64,000 nt of DNA, from assembly GCF_016545825.1 (NCBI RefSeq), contig NC_052613.1, positions 33,864,844 through 33,928,843 on the forward strand. The letters run 5' to 3'. How positions within the stretch are numbered: the stretch's first letter is position 1; each line of letters starts with the position of its first letter. Below, one piece after another: positions 48,339 to 59,809 of this stretch. The DNA comes from Eucalyptus grandis (lineage: Eukaryota; Streptophyta; Magnoliopsida; Myrtales; Myrtaceae). Below the pieces are notes generated by a model that searched no databases, was not told the origin of the DNA, and saw only the letters and a program-made list of their open reading frames with translations. Position numbers and translations under genes: made by a program.

Positions 48339-50927
48339 ATGGCTTCTCGCCGGCGCATGCTCCTCAAGGTCATCATCCTCGGCGACAGCGGGTAATGCGC
48401 GCGCTTCTGCTCCGTTGATTTTGCAGATTTCCGCGTGATCTTTTTGCTGTGATTGACTTCTGCTGGTCTTCTCTCTCTTTTTCTTGATTTCCTTTGTCAG
48501 GGTTGGGAAGACTTCTCTGATGAATCAGTATCCTTCTGAAACCCAGATCTCCTTTTTCTTTGGGTTGATTGATTGATCGGGTATTTTTTGACATTGGGGA
48601 CTGCTGATTGTGCTCCAGGTACGTGAATCGCAAGTTCAGCAATCAGTATAAGGCGACGATCGGAGCTGATTTCTTGACGAAGGAAGTTCAGTTTGAGGAC
48701 AGGCTGTTCACATTGCAGGTGAGCCCCCCAAGAAACGAGGCCGAATGGTGTTGTTGAGGATTATTGGCATGGTCCCTAGTTTCTTTTCTGTGTAGCTTGT
48801 GTAATTTTAAGGATGGATGGATGAATTGACTGCTGTTGTGCTGATCGGATTCTGCGAATTTGGATTCCCCTTCTTTTATTTGAGGGAAGTTGATTAGCTC
48901 TTGACACCGTTTGGGCTTTCCTGTTCTGAAAAAAGTTTCCCATGAATACCCTGTTACTGGGTTTTTGTCATATGACTCAAGCTCAAGAACGAAAGACTGC
49001 ATAAATCTCTGTTTCCCATCTCTTATTTGCAATGCAAGAACTCACCATTATGCTGCTTAGAGACTTTTTTTTTTTTTTTTTTGCGCGAATATGTTCTATC
49101 GAGATTGGTTGAGCCAATTCCAACCCAATCAAACTTTAGCCATTTGTTACGAGCTGTTTGGTCAAACAGAAGGTCTGCTGTTTTTGACATGGAATGCTAT
49201 TCTTGATCTCCCTTCGATTTAGTAGCAGCACAGCAAGCATAAATGCTGCATTCCCTTTGGGATTTGTTACTTTGCTGCAACGGTAGAAGGCATATTTTAT
49301 TTTATTTTTTGGTAGAAGTAGAAGGCATATTTGAATCTGCATAAATATACAATTTATTACTGGATAAATTTTGTTTTTCTTCTGGATCTGACACGATGAG
49401 AATTCAGCTATGCATAGTACAGACCCAATTCTCTAAGTAGTCAAGTCATGGGTAATTGGTTGCTTAGGTTGTTGATTCGACCATTTGTTGATACTCCTCC
49501 AAGTTCTCTTTCAAAATGAAGAGAACAGGAGTTGTTGCTTGGTTATTTTCAATGTGTGATACATAAAGGTGATCTGGTTACATGCAAAATAGATTTAGTT
49601 GGTCTATTCAGCCAACTTTTATGAGATCTGGTATTGTCCTTGATAGTCACTCTTGGCCACATCTGTTTTATTATATCATCTCTCTGTAGATATTAAATTA
49701 GGCAGACATTGGCATCATTGATATTAAATTAGGCAGACATTGGCATCATTTTCATAGGGTATAAGACTCGCACAGAGTCTCGTACTCTTTGAAGAAACAA
49801 CATTTTTTTTTCTGGAGTCACCTTATAATGCTTACTATGCATCGTTTGTGTTCAACATTTGAATTAGTGTTCACTTCAACGAAGAGAAGGTAAAAATGTT
49901 TAATTCCTTAGAGGATGAGAAACTTATTTATATACTTGCAGATATGGGATACAGCTGGCCAAGAAAGGTTTCAAAGTCTTGGTGTGGCTTTTTACAGAGG
50001 TGCCGACTGCTGTGTTCTTGTGTATGATGTGAATGTAATGAAATCATTCGACAATCTAAATAACTGGCGGGAGGAGTTTTTGATTCAGGTAACCCTCACT
50101 AAAAAGATGATGAATGAATTGTGACTTAGAGCTTACAAGGTTTCGGAAAGAGGGGCCTAAAATTGTTTTGATGACTTGGTGTCCAGGCCGGTCCTTCTGA
50201 CCCTGAAAACTTCCCATTTGTCGTTTTGGGTAACAAGGTGGATGTCGATAATGGCAATAGTCGTGTGGTGAGTTCTCTTTCCTTAGCCTTTCATCCCTCA
50301 CCTTTATGTTGAATACATTGCTTATGCTAGTAAGAGACCTGCTCAAGGAAACTTCTTTTCTCATGTGATGTATATTTCTAAACATCTTTCCGCTGTTAAA
50401 CTGCATGACATGGCATCTTCTTCTTTCTCCACTTCCTGATTCAGGTTTCTGAGAAGAAAGCGAGGGCTTGGTGTGCTTCCAAAGGAAACATTCCTTACTT
50501 TGAGACCTCTGCCAAAGAAGGATTTAACGTGGAAGCTGCTTTTGAGTGTATAGCCAAAAATGCTTTGAAGAATGAACCAGAAGAAGAAATGTGAGTCCTT
50601 TTTTAAATCGTAACTGCTGATGGTGTTGACTATTGAGAGAGTGTGTGCTTCCCTAATCAGACGAGACCCTCATCGTTGTGATTCATCAGATTGGGAAATA
50701 GAGTTATGATGTGCTTAAACTTAGATAACAACAGAAAAATAAACTTCAGTTATGAAACCAATGCAAGACACCGGCTGACCTTGAGCAGTTGTACTTTACT
50801 AGTTTGGGGTGCAGTAAATGTTGCTAACCTAGTGCTCTGAACTTGTGTTTGTTGCAGATATCTTCCGGACACCATTGATGTTGCGGGTGGAGCACGGCAG
50901 CAGAGGTCCACCGGCTGCGAGTGTTGA
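48339..50927 (+). CDS. RABG3: Rab7 small GTPase (RABG3 type)
   Basis: Ras-like GTPase that acts on late endosome/prevacuolar and tonoplast membranes in vacuolar trafficking and fusion. Seven exons: 48339-48391, 48501-48527, 48619-48718, 49942-50088, 50187-50267, 50445-50590, 50858-50927. All phases agree, giving 207 aa, the family's usual length. All G motifs are present: GDSGVGKTS (P-loop), YKATIGADF (switch I with Thr), WDTAGQERF (switch II), GNKVDV (NKxD) and ETSAK. The C-terminus is TGCEC, with the two cysteines for geranylgeranylation. Its 5' part through intron 3 is the right end of duplication unit B; the copy in unit A is dead. The gene keeps all key residues and is probably functional. 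Confidence 0.95.
49689..49750. repeat. 31-bp perfect tandem repeat, two units
   Basis: GATATTAAATTAGGCAGACA plus TTGGCATCATT occurs twice back to back in Rab7 intron 3. Confidence 0.95.
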
Positions 50928-51659
50928 AGAGTCCAACAGTACATCAATTCCCTTGGGATGCGTATACGATGCGGCTCAAGGTGTATCAATTCGTGTTACA
51001 GATACCATTCTCTTATGTATTGTCAAAAGCAGAGTAAAAAAAAATTCTTCCTAAAGGATTGATGTAGAGAACCGTTGAACTTCCCAGTGTGCATTTGTAT
51101 CATAAGCCAATCAGGGAGACCTTGTTTGTTTTTTCATCTTTTCACACCTATTTGGTTCCATGATATCTTTGGTCACCCTGAAATTCTTAATATCTTTTCC
51201 TATGATGTACTGTCAATCTGAGTCCTGGGACTCATTAATAGTGGTTATATGGTTCTGTCTTTCCTTGATACTGACTCTTTTTCAATCTCTACGGAGGAAC
51301 CAAACGGGCCGCCTTCTCTCTCTTTGGGCTTGTCTGGGAAATGGATTATAGATTATCTCTCCCGTCTTACTAGAAAACAGCGGTCACTGTAAAAATTCGT
51401 GTCCCGTATGATAATCCATGGAATCAAGACACGTTGCTTTAGGAAGCAACGTGTCGAACTTGAAGACGCGATGTGTCCGGGCGTCCTCCCAAATGGGCTT
51501 CTCTCAATCCTCAAAACTATATATATTTATAGAGAGAGAGAGAGAGAGAGAGTTGGAGAGGACCCCTTTCTACATCGGCAATTTACACACACCATATCCA
51601 TATTTTGAACCTTAGAGCCACGAGAGAGGCAGAGGACCTCAAGAAATCGAGAAGAATCG
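50928..51659. other. Rab7 3'UTR and upstream region of the next gene
   Basis: No gene recognised. The first part is presumably the Rab7 3'UTR. Near the right side is a TATATATATTTATAG segment (51519-51532) followed by an AG run (51531-51552), about 110-140 bp before the next ATG. These could be the TATA box and leader of the acidic-protein gene. Confidence 0.45.
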
Positions 51660-52184
51660 ATGGAAGCCACGAAGGAATCGGAGCCGTCGAGGATTCTGGA
51701 TGCCATCCTCCCTCGGCACCTTGAAGACGATTGCCTGGAAGACCCTGCGCTTCCACCTGAATCCTTCAAGGATGCCTTCGCCAGGGCCGCCGCCACTGTG
51801 AAGTCCCGGGCTGCCTCAATCTTCACCCCCAGCCACGGCGAGGACTGCGTGAACGACCCGTGGCCCATCGGCGATGGCCTGACCGACGTCATAACCGGGG
51901 AGCCAGGAGGCCACGAGCCCGAACAGCCATGCACAACGGAGAAAGGGAGCGGCGGAGGAATAGGAGAGGTCGGCGAGGACGTGGTGGTCCCTGGCGTGAG
52001 CGGCGAGGGAGACAAGGTGGTGGTGGGCAAAGGAGCGGAGGAGGACGACAGAGGAGCTTGTGTGGATGGCCTCCAGGGGCTGGATACCGGAGAGAGAGGC
52101 GAGAATGGCGGTGGCGGCAGTGGAGATGGCGATGGGGAAGGCGGTGGTGATGAGGTGCCGACGCTAGTCGAAGGCGTTGCGTGA
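51660..52184 (+). CDS. Acidic, glycine-rich plant protein of unknown function
   Basis: Single-exon frame of 174 aa that I do not recognise by name. Residues 1-60 look like a folded, conserved segment (SRILDAILPRHLEDDCLEDPALPPESFKDAFARAAATVKSRAASIF, with the last part a likely amphipathic helix). From about residue 65 the protein is low-complexity and acidic, rich in Gly, Glu, Asp and Val (for example GDGDGEGGGDEVP at the end), and probably disordered. There is no signal peptide or membrane segment. The ATG has a good context (ATCGATGGAAG) and a plausible TATA/leader upstream. The 259-codon frame on the other strand is its antisense shadow. Its composition and single exon fit a small regulatory or stress-type protein, but function is unknown. 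The next gene, HPPR-like, converges on it with about 340 bp between. Confidence 0.65.
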   Translation: MEATKESEPSRILDAILPRHLEDDCLEDPALPPESFKDAFARAAATVKSRAASIFTPSHGEDCVNDPWPIGDGLTDVITGEPGGHEPEQPCTTEKGSGGGIGEVGEDVVVPGVSGEGDKVVVGKGAEEDDRGACVDGLQGLDTGERGENGGGGSGDGDGEGGGDEVPTLVEGVA

Positions 52185-52526
52185 TGAAACTCTATCCTTG
52201 AAGTTTGTATTGATACAAGATTAAATCTAGATGAACAAGCCTTTTGTATCTTCAGCACGCGTGTACATGCACGATTTAGACTCTTAATAAATTGTAAATT
52301 TTTCATCTTTCTTGCATACGAATAGAAAAGATCTCAAATTTCGGCAAGAATCAACATCGATGGCCTTCCGAATCTCATAAGAATCATACAATTTCATGCT
52401 AAAAACAATCTCGAAAGCTCTCATCTTTTTTATTCGAACCTCAAGTAACTAGGGAAAAAAAAAAGAGATCTTTAACCAGTCAAAAAGAGATCTTTAACCA
52501 GTCAACGATTCCGATCCTCCGATGAA

Positions 52527-53585
52527 TCATATCACCGGAGTCAGCAGCGGCTTTCCGGCGAAGTGCGCCTCCAGGTTCGCCACGACGAGGTCCGCCATCG
52601 CCGTGGACGTCTCCACGGTGTCGCTCCCCACGTGGGGCAGGAGGACCACGTTGTCCATCGGGAACAATTCCTCCGCCGCCTCGGGCTCGTTCTCGTACAC
52701 GTCGAGCCCGGCCCCGCCGAGCCGGCCCTCCAGCAGGGCCGCGACGAGCTCGGGCTCGTCCACGTGCGCGCCCCGCCCGACGTTGATCAGGACCCCCTCG
52801 GGGCCCAGCGCGTCCAGGACTTCCCGGCCGACGATGCGGCGGGTCTCCTCCGTCAGCGCGCACGCCACGACGAGGATCCGGCAGTGGCGGGCCAGCTCCG
52901 CGGCGGTCGGGTAGTACTTGTAGCTCACGTGCGGCTTCTCCGACCGGGAGCAGTAGCTGATCGGACAGCCGAACGCTTCGGCTCGTTTCGCGATGGCGGA
53001 ACCGATCCTGCCCAGCCCGACGATGCCGACCGACTTGCCGCTGAACTGAAACCGAAGGTCAGAGTCAAAGCCGAGGCGAAAAGCTTCAAATTTCGGACAG
53101 GGCATTCGACGGAAGCGACTGATGATGAATCTACGGAGACAACCCAGATCGAAAAATCAAACCTTGGCAGTCAATCCGAAATCTCCGCTCTTCCACTTCC
53201 CGCTCCTGACGAACGCGTCGCACCCGCAGACCTTCCGCAGCACGCCCAGCATCAGGGCGATGGCAATGTCGGCCACGTCGTCGGTCAACACGTCGGGAGT
53301 GTTCGTGACCCGGATCCCCTTCTCCCCGCACCTGCCCAGATCGATCTTGTCCAGCCCCACGCTGAAGGTCGCCACGATCTCCAGCCCCGGCAGCGCGTCG
53401 ATGAGCTCCGCGTCGGCGCCCACCTTGGTGTCCCCGACGACCGCCCGGATCGAGCCCGCGTGGGCCTCCAAGAACCGGCGCCGCGAAGGGAAATCCCAGA
53501 GCCGGTGAAGGTGGAACCTTTGCTCGAGTTCTTGCTCGAGGTATGGGAACATGGGGCATGTCATCAAGACGCCGATCCCCTCCAT
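52527..53585 (-). CDS. HPPR: Hydroxyphenylpyruvate / hydroxypyruvate reductase (D-2-hydroxyacid dehydrogenase)
   Basis: NAD(P)H-dependent reductase of 2-oxoacids, of the HPPR/HPR2 group (cytosolic hydroxypyruvate bypass; hydroxyphenylpyruvate in tyrosine-derived metabolism). Two exons, 53585-53163 and 53045-52527, joined in phase 0 between GLTAK and FSGKSVG. The product is 313 aa, the usual length for this group. The N-terminal catalytic lobe contains [13 protein letters not shown] and [19 protein letters not shown]. The Rossmann loop is [20 protein letters not shown]. Catalytic Arg lies in [13 protein letters not shown], Glu in GLDVYENEP, and His in LLPHVGSDT. The C-terminus GKPLLTPVI is typical. 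An upstream in-frame ATG at 53633 would add 16 residues; 53585 has the better context (GCAAATGGAG). The gene is strikingly GC-rich compared with its surroundings, which creates a 375-codon antisense shadow. Physiological substrate cannot be read from the sequence. Confidence 0.92.
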
Positions 53586-54555
53586 TTGCAAGAAATCTTT
53601 GCTTTGGGAATTCTTGGGAGGACGGACATGCATATCGAACTCCTCTCCTCCGCTCTTTCTTGTAGTCCTTTCACTTCTCCCTTCCTGTAATTTTTCTCCA
53701 TTTTTTTTATTCTTTCTCGAGTCGATTCATTTGTCCCTTCGCCTACCCCTTTGGCTCACATTCTTTTACATTTCAAGCTTGATAGTATTCGTACAACCTG
53801 CCCATTATATTCACGATGATAAACTTCCATTGATTACCGTATGGTTAGATAAGTCTGGCGTGCCCGGACCGTGCAGGACCGGATCGCTCGGGCCTAATTT
53901 TTCTTATCAATTATATCCTATCTTCAGAGAATGACGGGATGCTATATGAATTCCGAGTTTGCATTTCTTCAAGCGCGTTTTTATCGTTGATCATGTGATC
54001 TTCGTGGCGGTGATTCACATAATTAATGGTGGAGATGATGTTTGGTTAACGTGCTTCTATATCAATGCGATAATAGAGAGGGAGAGACAGAGAGAGATAG
54101 ATTGTTTTTGGGTGGTTGAGCATGCATATCTCTCTCGGCTTTTGTTTTCTCAAAATAAGGCTGGACAACATAGAACAAGAACACAACAGTGAACAACTAA
54201 ACATGCACCCCACGTTCACAACAGCAAGATCCTCCAGAATTAGAAATCACCCAAAATTCCCACCGAAAAGAGAGAGAGAGAGAGAAAACAAACAACATCA
54301 ACTCACTGGATTCTATTGACATTCTCTCTCTCTCTCTCTGTCACACTTTGGAGTTGGCTTCTTCCCTTTTTTTCCTCTCTCGCTCTCGTTGCCCAGCAGC
54401 TAACTCAAACCAGACATATCAATCATGTCTCTCCCTCCTCCTTGCTGAAGTTTTGACGATATTGGGTCGGGGTCGGTTCTATTCGGTACCCGATTACATA
54501 TGCTCTTTCGCCTGTGTTGCCGGCTCATTGGATCGGTATCCTCTGTTGGTGACCA
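53586..54555. promoter_or_regulatory. Divergent intergenic region between HPPR and ROPGEF
   Basis: About 970 bp between two divergently transcribed genes. GA runs at 54076-54101 and 54271-54285 and a CT run at 54323-54339 lie on the ROPGEF side and look like its leader. No TATA box could be assigned with confidence. Confidence 0.4.
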
Positions 54556-57130
54556 ATGATGGTGCGGGCCCTGGAACAAGAGCAGGAGGACTACAAGTCT
54601 AGGCTCTTCCATTTCCAGGGTATGCATGACAACTCGGGGCGTCATGTCAAAAGCTTGAGTGTCGACCAGAGCATGTCAAATGGAGAGCTCTCGGGCAATG
54701 ACGGGATAATGTCGAGAAGCTATGGAGCGAAGCCTCAAAATGAGAACCTGATGGAGCAACAACAGATTGGTTGGTCGCTCCATAAATCGACCGCCAAGGC
54801 ACCAAAATCGCGCCTAGCCCGTGAAGAAGCTAAAGATAAGCAACCTTCAGGCAAGTCATGTTGAATGTTCGTCGATAGGACTGGTGAAAGCTCTGTGATA
54901 AGATGCAAGCGGTTGTAATGGTTAGGTGACCAATCTTTAAATCGCAATTGATTATTGTGATTCCTTTCCTCGGTTTTATTTCAGACACGGAATTGATGAA
55001 AGAAAGGTTCGCGAAGCTGCTTTTGGGTGAGGATATGTCTGGTGGAGGAAAAGGCGTTTCCTCGGCCTTGGCCTTATCGAATGCCATCACAAATCTGGCC
55101 GGTACGTTCATCTTTCTAATTGATTCGCTTTTCCATCAGATGGTCAAGAGTAAAATTTAAAGAACCAGCGAGACAAGATGATCTCGAACAGCCGAGAGAT
55201 GGATCTAATGTAGTCGGTCTAGACTACCACGAATCTTCTCTAGTTTTCGTCCTAAATCACGCATGCCGTGACTTCTTTTGCAACAAGTTATGTGAAGATT
55301 GTGTATTTGCCTAATCTGATCGTTATAAGCACAATGCAGCTTCTGCATTTGGCGAGCAGAAACGGCTAGAGCCCATGGCCCCGGAAACAAGAGCGAGGTG
55401 GAAAAAGGAAATCGACTGGCTCTTATCTGTGACAGATCACATTGTTGAATTCGTTCCTTCTCAACAGAAAACCAACGGGGTGAACATGGAGGTAAAAATG
55501 AAAATTCCTTTCCCCTTGGAAAATTCCTGGTCTCTCTGTCGCATTTCTTGGTATATTTATCTCTTGGTCAATTTAATAGATTATGACAACGAAGCAACGC
55601 ACCGATCTCCACATGAACATCCCTGCTTTGCGAAAGCTAGATGCCATGCTCATCGTGAGTATCTGTAACATTTTACCTTTCCTATTAATTATGCCTATCA
55701 AGTGATTATCAGTCAGACTTGCAACGTGAATTTCTACTCCATCAGGATTGTTTGGACAACTTCAAAGACCAAAGTGAATTTTACTATGTAAACAAGGATG
55801 ACAAGGACTCAGGGAAAGGAGGTTCGAAGAGAAAAGATGACAAGTGGTGGTTGCCCACAGTAAAAGTGCCGCCTAACGGTCTCTCGGAAATGTCAAGGAA
55901 ATGGCTCCAGTTCCAAAAAGATTCTGTCAACCAAGTCCTGAAAGCAGCTATGGCGATAAATGCGCAAGTCTTATCAGAAATGGAGATACCCGAAAATTAC
56001 ATTGAATCTCTACCTAAGGTAATGAAGGACGAGTCCAGCGAAAGCATAGCTTGAAAGTCGTCTCTCTCTCTCTCTCTCCTTCTCTTTTTAAACAGCTTCC
56101 GATTCTTGACCTGCAATTTTCCTCTGGTCGTTAGAATGGAAGAGCAAGCCTTGGAGACTCCCTCTACAAGAACATAACAGACGAATACTTCGATCCCGAT
56201 CAATTCCTCTGTGCGGTGGACATGTCATCTGAACACAAAATCCTAGACCTCAAGAACAAGATTGAGGCCTCGATTGTAATATGGAAGAGGAAGATGAACA
56301 ATAAGGACAGTAAATCATCTTGGGGATCGGCTGTGAGCATGGAGAAGAGGGAGCTTTTTGAAGAGAGAGCGGAGACAATTTTGCTCCTCCTTAAGCAACG
56401 GTTTCCAGGAATTTCTCAATCATCATTGGACATTAGCAAAATTCAATACAACCGGGTAAGTGATCGTCCACCTTAACCATTAATTCTCCTGTCCTCTTGA
56501 AACACTCCACGAGCTTACACATTAGGAAGTCTTTAAGTATCAACGCAAATCAGACTTAGCAAGGCCTCTGCTTGCCATTTGCATGGTTACTTATCCTTTC
56601 GCTTGCTGTTTTCTGTATGTTGCGTATAGTTGTGAGAGCGAAATAAGGCATTAGAAATATCGACTGTTTTGAAACTAATCTGTAACCACATTGCTCTGTA
56701 GGATGTTGGACAGGCTATCCTAGAGAGCTACTCAAGGATACTAGAAAGCCTGGCCTTCACAGTGTTGTCCAGAATCGAAGATGTCCTCCATGCCGATTAT
56801 GTCGTGCAGAATCCATCGCAAGCATCACAAAAAAGAAACCCTCTAATAGATTGTCCATCACTGACAGGGACACAGAAGTTCAACGCTCGAGAGGAGATAG
56901 AGAAGCTAAATTTATCAGAAGCACCTGGTTCGATGACATTATCGGACTTCATGGGGTGGAACATGGATCAACAAGAACCCGAGGAAAAGAAAGACAGAGC
57001 TGCTGAGGATTTGCTTAAAGACAGTGACGGGAAGCACATGGATAAGCTCACCAATTTAACCACCACCACCAAGAGGGTTTCATATCTCGAGAACTTGGGC
57101 GGTGTAAGAAGCCCCACATCACGCCATTAG
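54556..57130 (+). CDS. ROPGEF: ROP guanine nucleotide exchange factor (PRONE domain), with a GC-AG intron
   Basis: Plant-specific activator of ROP/RAC small GTPases at the plasma membrane, used in polar growth and receptor-kinase signalling. Seven exons: 54556-54850, 54985-55101, 55340-55491, 55580-55654, 55746-56018, 56135-56455, 56702-57130. Phases all agree; about 553 aa. The variable N-terminus ([20 protein letters not shown]) is followed by the PRONE domain from [20 protein letters not shown] through [46 protein letters not shown] and [22 protein letters not shown]. The C-tail (MTLSDFMGW, then [18 protein letters not shown]) is the putative autoinhibitory/phosphorylated region. Intron 1 starts CAG|GCAAGT, a GC donor: no GT nearby restores frame with exon 2 (DTELMKERF). 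Start may be 54556 or the next codon, 54559. Confidence 0.93.
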
Positions 57131-57846
57131 TGCTAGTTTCGTAGAGGAGGAAAGGTTAGGAAGGATGGTAAGCAAAAGAGAAGATTTATGGGAGGAAAAT
57201 TCAAAGCTTCAAGGAACAGAGATCTCAATCGAAGATACAAGGACATGCATGAAGGCCCTCATGCATTGTATTTGGCTAATGCTACTCTTTTCCTTCTGTA
57301 ATCTAGGAGGAGTAAGAGGATGAAGAAAGCTAATAAACCGAGCGTCTTGTAAATGCTAACTTCAGTGCAAGCAGAGCTTTGGTGCTGCCAATCTTTCCTT
57401 ATCATTTGTTTATTGCCTTCATAAGGATTTGCATAGGTCAAAATCGTCTCTGTGATCACAATGAGCAAGGATCTATAAATAGATTGCTGAACTGCCTGAA
57501 AGAACATGCTGAACATGTTTTTCATGAGAGCTACGGTGCAATTATTCTGAAGGTCACACTTATACCCTAAATATTTCACTAGTAAACACCTACTAAGGCT
57601 TTCAGAATGAAGTGAAAACCAAAAAAGAAAGTCTGATCTCAATCACGCAATTACCATAAAAGGTCAACAAATCAAAGCTTATGCATTAGCCTAAGTTCAA
57701 GCACCATAGCCAGATAAACTAAGGTGGAAGAGAAACCTCGGATTGATTTCAATGTAGTTACGACTTTCTCAATGTACTTACAACTTTCAAAGCCAGATAA
57801 TGACATATTTACTAAAGATTGTTCCAGAGATTATTTCTGAGCTGAA
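57131..57846. other. Convergent ROPGEF / PSAH 3' flanks
   Basis: 3' regions of two convergent genes. No separate gene recognised; the small frames here are AT-rich and unsupported. Confidence 0.5.
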
Positions 57847-58877
57847 TTAGATCTTGCCACGAGGACCCAACTTCGGTGGAAGTTGAGGACCCTTCTTGAT
57901 CGGCAGAATGTCACCAGAAGCCGTGGCACTGAAATAAGCAAGAGTTGAGCCCCCTCCCAATATCAAGAACTTGAGCAAGAACCCTCTCTTCGTGAATGGA
58001 GCAACGGCTGTCTCAAAGAATTTGCTCTGCAATATCATGTTTCCACAGTTAATACACACCACTCTCTATTCATGCAAAGAGGCTAATTAATCACAAATTG
58101 ATTAAAAGGTCAAATTACCCATGACACAGGAAAATGTATTACTTAAACCGATGCTAAAAAATATTCGCTTGCATATCTTGATCAGGTTCCTTAATATACG
58201 TGGTAAGTTTGGGACAACTTTCATCCACTTCTATCCCGGTTACTTCGGGTACTGAGATTCTTATGATAAACTCGCTTTCTTCCTAAGCATGTCACTACTC
58301 ATCGACACTTTTAAATGTTAAGAGCACATTAAGAGCAGAAAACATTCCTCTTTTAGATCTCATCCTTGAACTAATGCATGACTTGGTCAAGAAACACAGA
58401 AGCAGTACAGACCTGAAGGGAGTTGTACGGTGAAGGTGCGTCAGATCCGTACAAGTCCCATTGCCCAGTGGTGTTACCCAAATCTTCCAAATCAAAGTAG
58501 ACACTCTTGTCCCCATATTTCGCCACCACAGCACCACTCCTACTAGATCAAAGACCCTCAGTTATCAGCAATTACAGTTCAATCGTCTCCTTTAAATACC
58601 GCAGCTCATGACTAAAACTGAAACGTGAGAAAGCAGGATGACCCAAGTGCTCATGAATAATGAATAACCTATTATCTGATGCACTCATTACGGTCATTAA
58701 TAAGGATCCTCATCCATGTCATGCGCTATTTGACTTAACTTATACACACCTTAAGGTTTTGGGTCTCAAGCTCTGGGCGGTGGGCTTGAGGTGGAGCTTT
58801 TTCCCGGCGAGCGAGCTTCCGGCGAGGCCCTTGATGGCGGCCGGGGGTGCGGCGGCAACGGCTGCTAGAGATGCCAT
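57847..58877 (-). CDS. PSAH: Photosystem I subunit VI (PsaH), chloroplast precursor
   Basis: Nuclear-encoded stromal-side PSI subunit with a membrane segment; it forms the docking site for LHCII during state transitions next to PsaL/PsaO/PsaI. Three exons: 58877-58750, 58542-58413, 58026-57847, giving 145 aa, the usual precursor length. The N-terminus [20 protein letters not shown] is Ala/Ser-rich and basic, a plastid transit peptide. The mature part begins near [20 protein letters not shown], then [13 protein letters not shown], then [18 protein letters not shown]. The membrane helix is [20 protein letters not shown], and the conserved tail [19 protein letters not shown] follows. All landmarks of the family are intact. 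Two G-boxes sit 102-163 bp upstream of the ATG. The divergent partner is a CURT1-like gene. Confidence 0.96.
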
Positions 58878-58978
58878 TCTGTCAAGTTGGTCCTTGGCTC
58901 CTAACTAGCACAACTGACTTTACCGTTTGGGTTGCCTCCAGAGAGCTAAGCAGTCTTTTACAAGGTTTTCGAGAGGGA

Positions 58979-58984
58979 CACGTG
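58979..58984 (-). promoter_or_regulatory. G-box (CACGTG) upstream of PSAH
   Basis: GACACGTGGCC, a core bZIP/bHLH (HY5/PIF-type) site, 102 bp upstream of the PSAH ATG. Site is seen; binding is inferred. Confidence 0.6.
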
Positions 58985-59034
58985 GCCAAATGGGTTTCCT
59001 CGAGCAGAAATTTGGAGTCCCATTGATGAGGTGA

Positions 59035-59040
59035 CACGTG
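59035..59040 (-). promoter_or_regulatory. Second G-box (CACGTG) upstream of PSAH
   Basis: TGACACGTGCG, 56 bp from the first site, the same core with similar flanks (ACACGTG). Paired G-boxes are common in light-induced photosynthesis promoters. Confidence 0.6.
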
Positions 59041-59050
59041 CGTCTAAGTA

Positions 59051-59064
59051 GGATAGGCCTATCC
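59051..59064. promoter_or_regulatory. 14-bp perfect palindrome with GATA cores
   Basis: GGATAGGCCTATCC equals its own reverse complement and presents GATA-type (I-box-like) cores on both strands, directly beside the second G-box. Function is inferred. Confidence 0.4.
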
Positions 59065-59776
59065 TTTCACGAAATCTAGTGAAAACCAGTAAAAAGCAAT
59101 GAAATCTTTCAGTAGCAAACCCCTCGTAACGCTTTCATAACTGAAGCTGAGCCACCACGGCGAGACTTCAGCATGGTCGCACCATCTTATTCACACCAAC
59201 CGTTTTGAATGCGTATCAACATGTAATCTCTCGTACTATATTATGTGAAATTTATAGATTGCATTATGATTTTCATATTTGCAAGTTACCCTCGGAACAA
59301 TAGCGATGAATGTGGAGCCTATGAACTTGAAAATGTGTATAAAAGGTCTAAAAGTGTCTTGTGTCAAATGAATTCACATTGTCCATAGTATGCATGAGGG
59401 GCCATGTAAAACGTTGTGCGGCAAGTACATCCCTTAGAGGATCAGGTAAAATGGTGAGCTTAAGCTTGTAATTTTTATAAAACTATCATTGTTCAATGGA
59501 TGAACACGGCTAGGAAATTTGAAATTAAGATGGTGGTATAACTCATGTGACTTAAACAAGAAAATTATTTGAGAGGGGAAAGTCAGATGCAAATTTGATA
59601 ATTTACAAAAAGATGGCATCTGGACATGAAGCATTTTGCGATTAGTCAAAAAAGAAATAAGTATTGCCCAAGCTCACAATATTATAAGGCAGTTCTTCCT
59701 AGTACATGTCCATCACACACCTCTTTCCTCTTTTGGGGCGAGTGCAATATAATCAGAAAATTTCTGTGGTGCCGAT

Positions 59777-59778
<2 letters not shown>

Positions 59779-59808
<30 letters not shown>
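59779..59808. repeat. (CT)n microsatellite in the CURT1C-like leader
   Basis: CT run of about 30 bases, 120-150 bp upstream of the ATG. Confidence 0.9.

Positions 59809-59809
<1 letters not shown>

Noticed and set aside
51527..52306. 259-codon minus-strand frame rich in Ser/Pro
   Set aside because: Antisense shadow of the acidic Gly-rich gene; it ends in the AG microsatellite (Ser-Leu repeats).
52563..53690. 375-codon plus-strand frame
   Set aside because: Lies antisense across the HPPR exons and their intron. The opposite strand has clear dehydrogenase motifs, and this frame is a GC-rich by-product.
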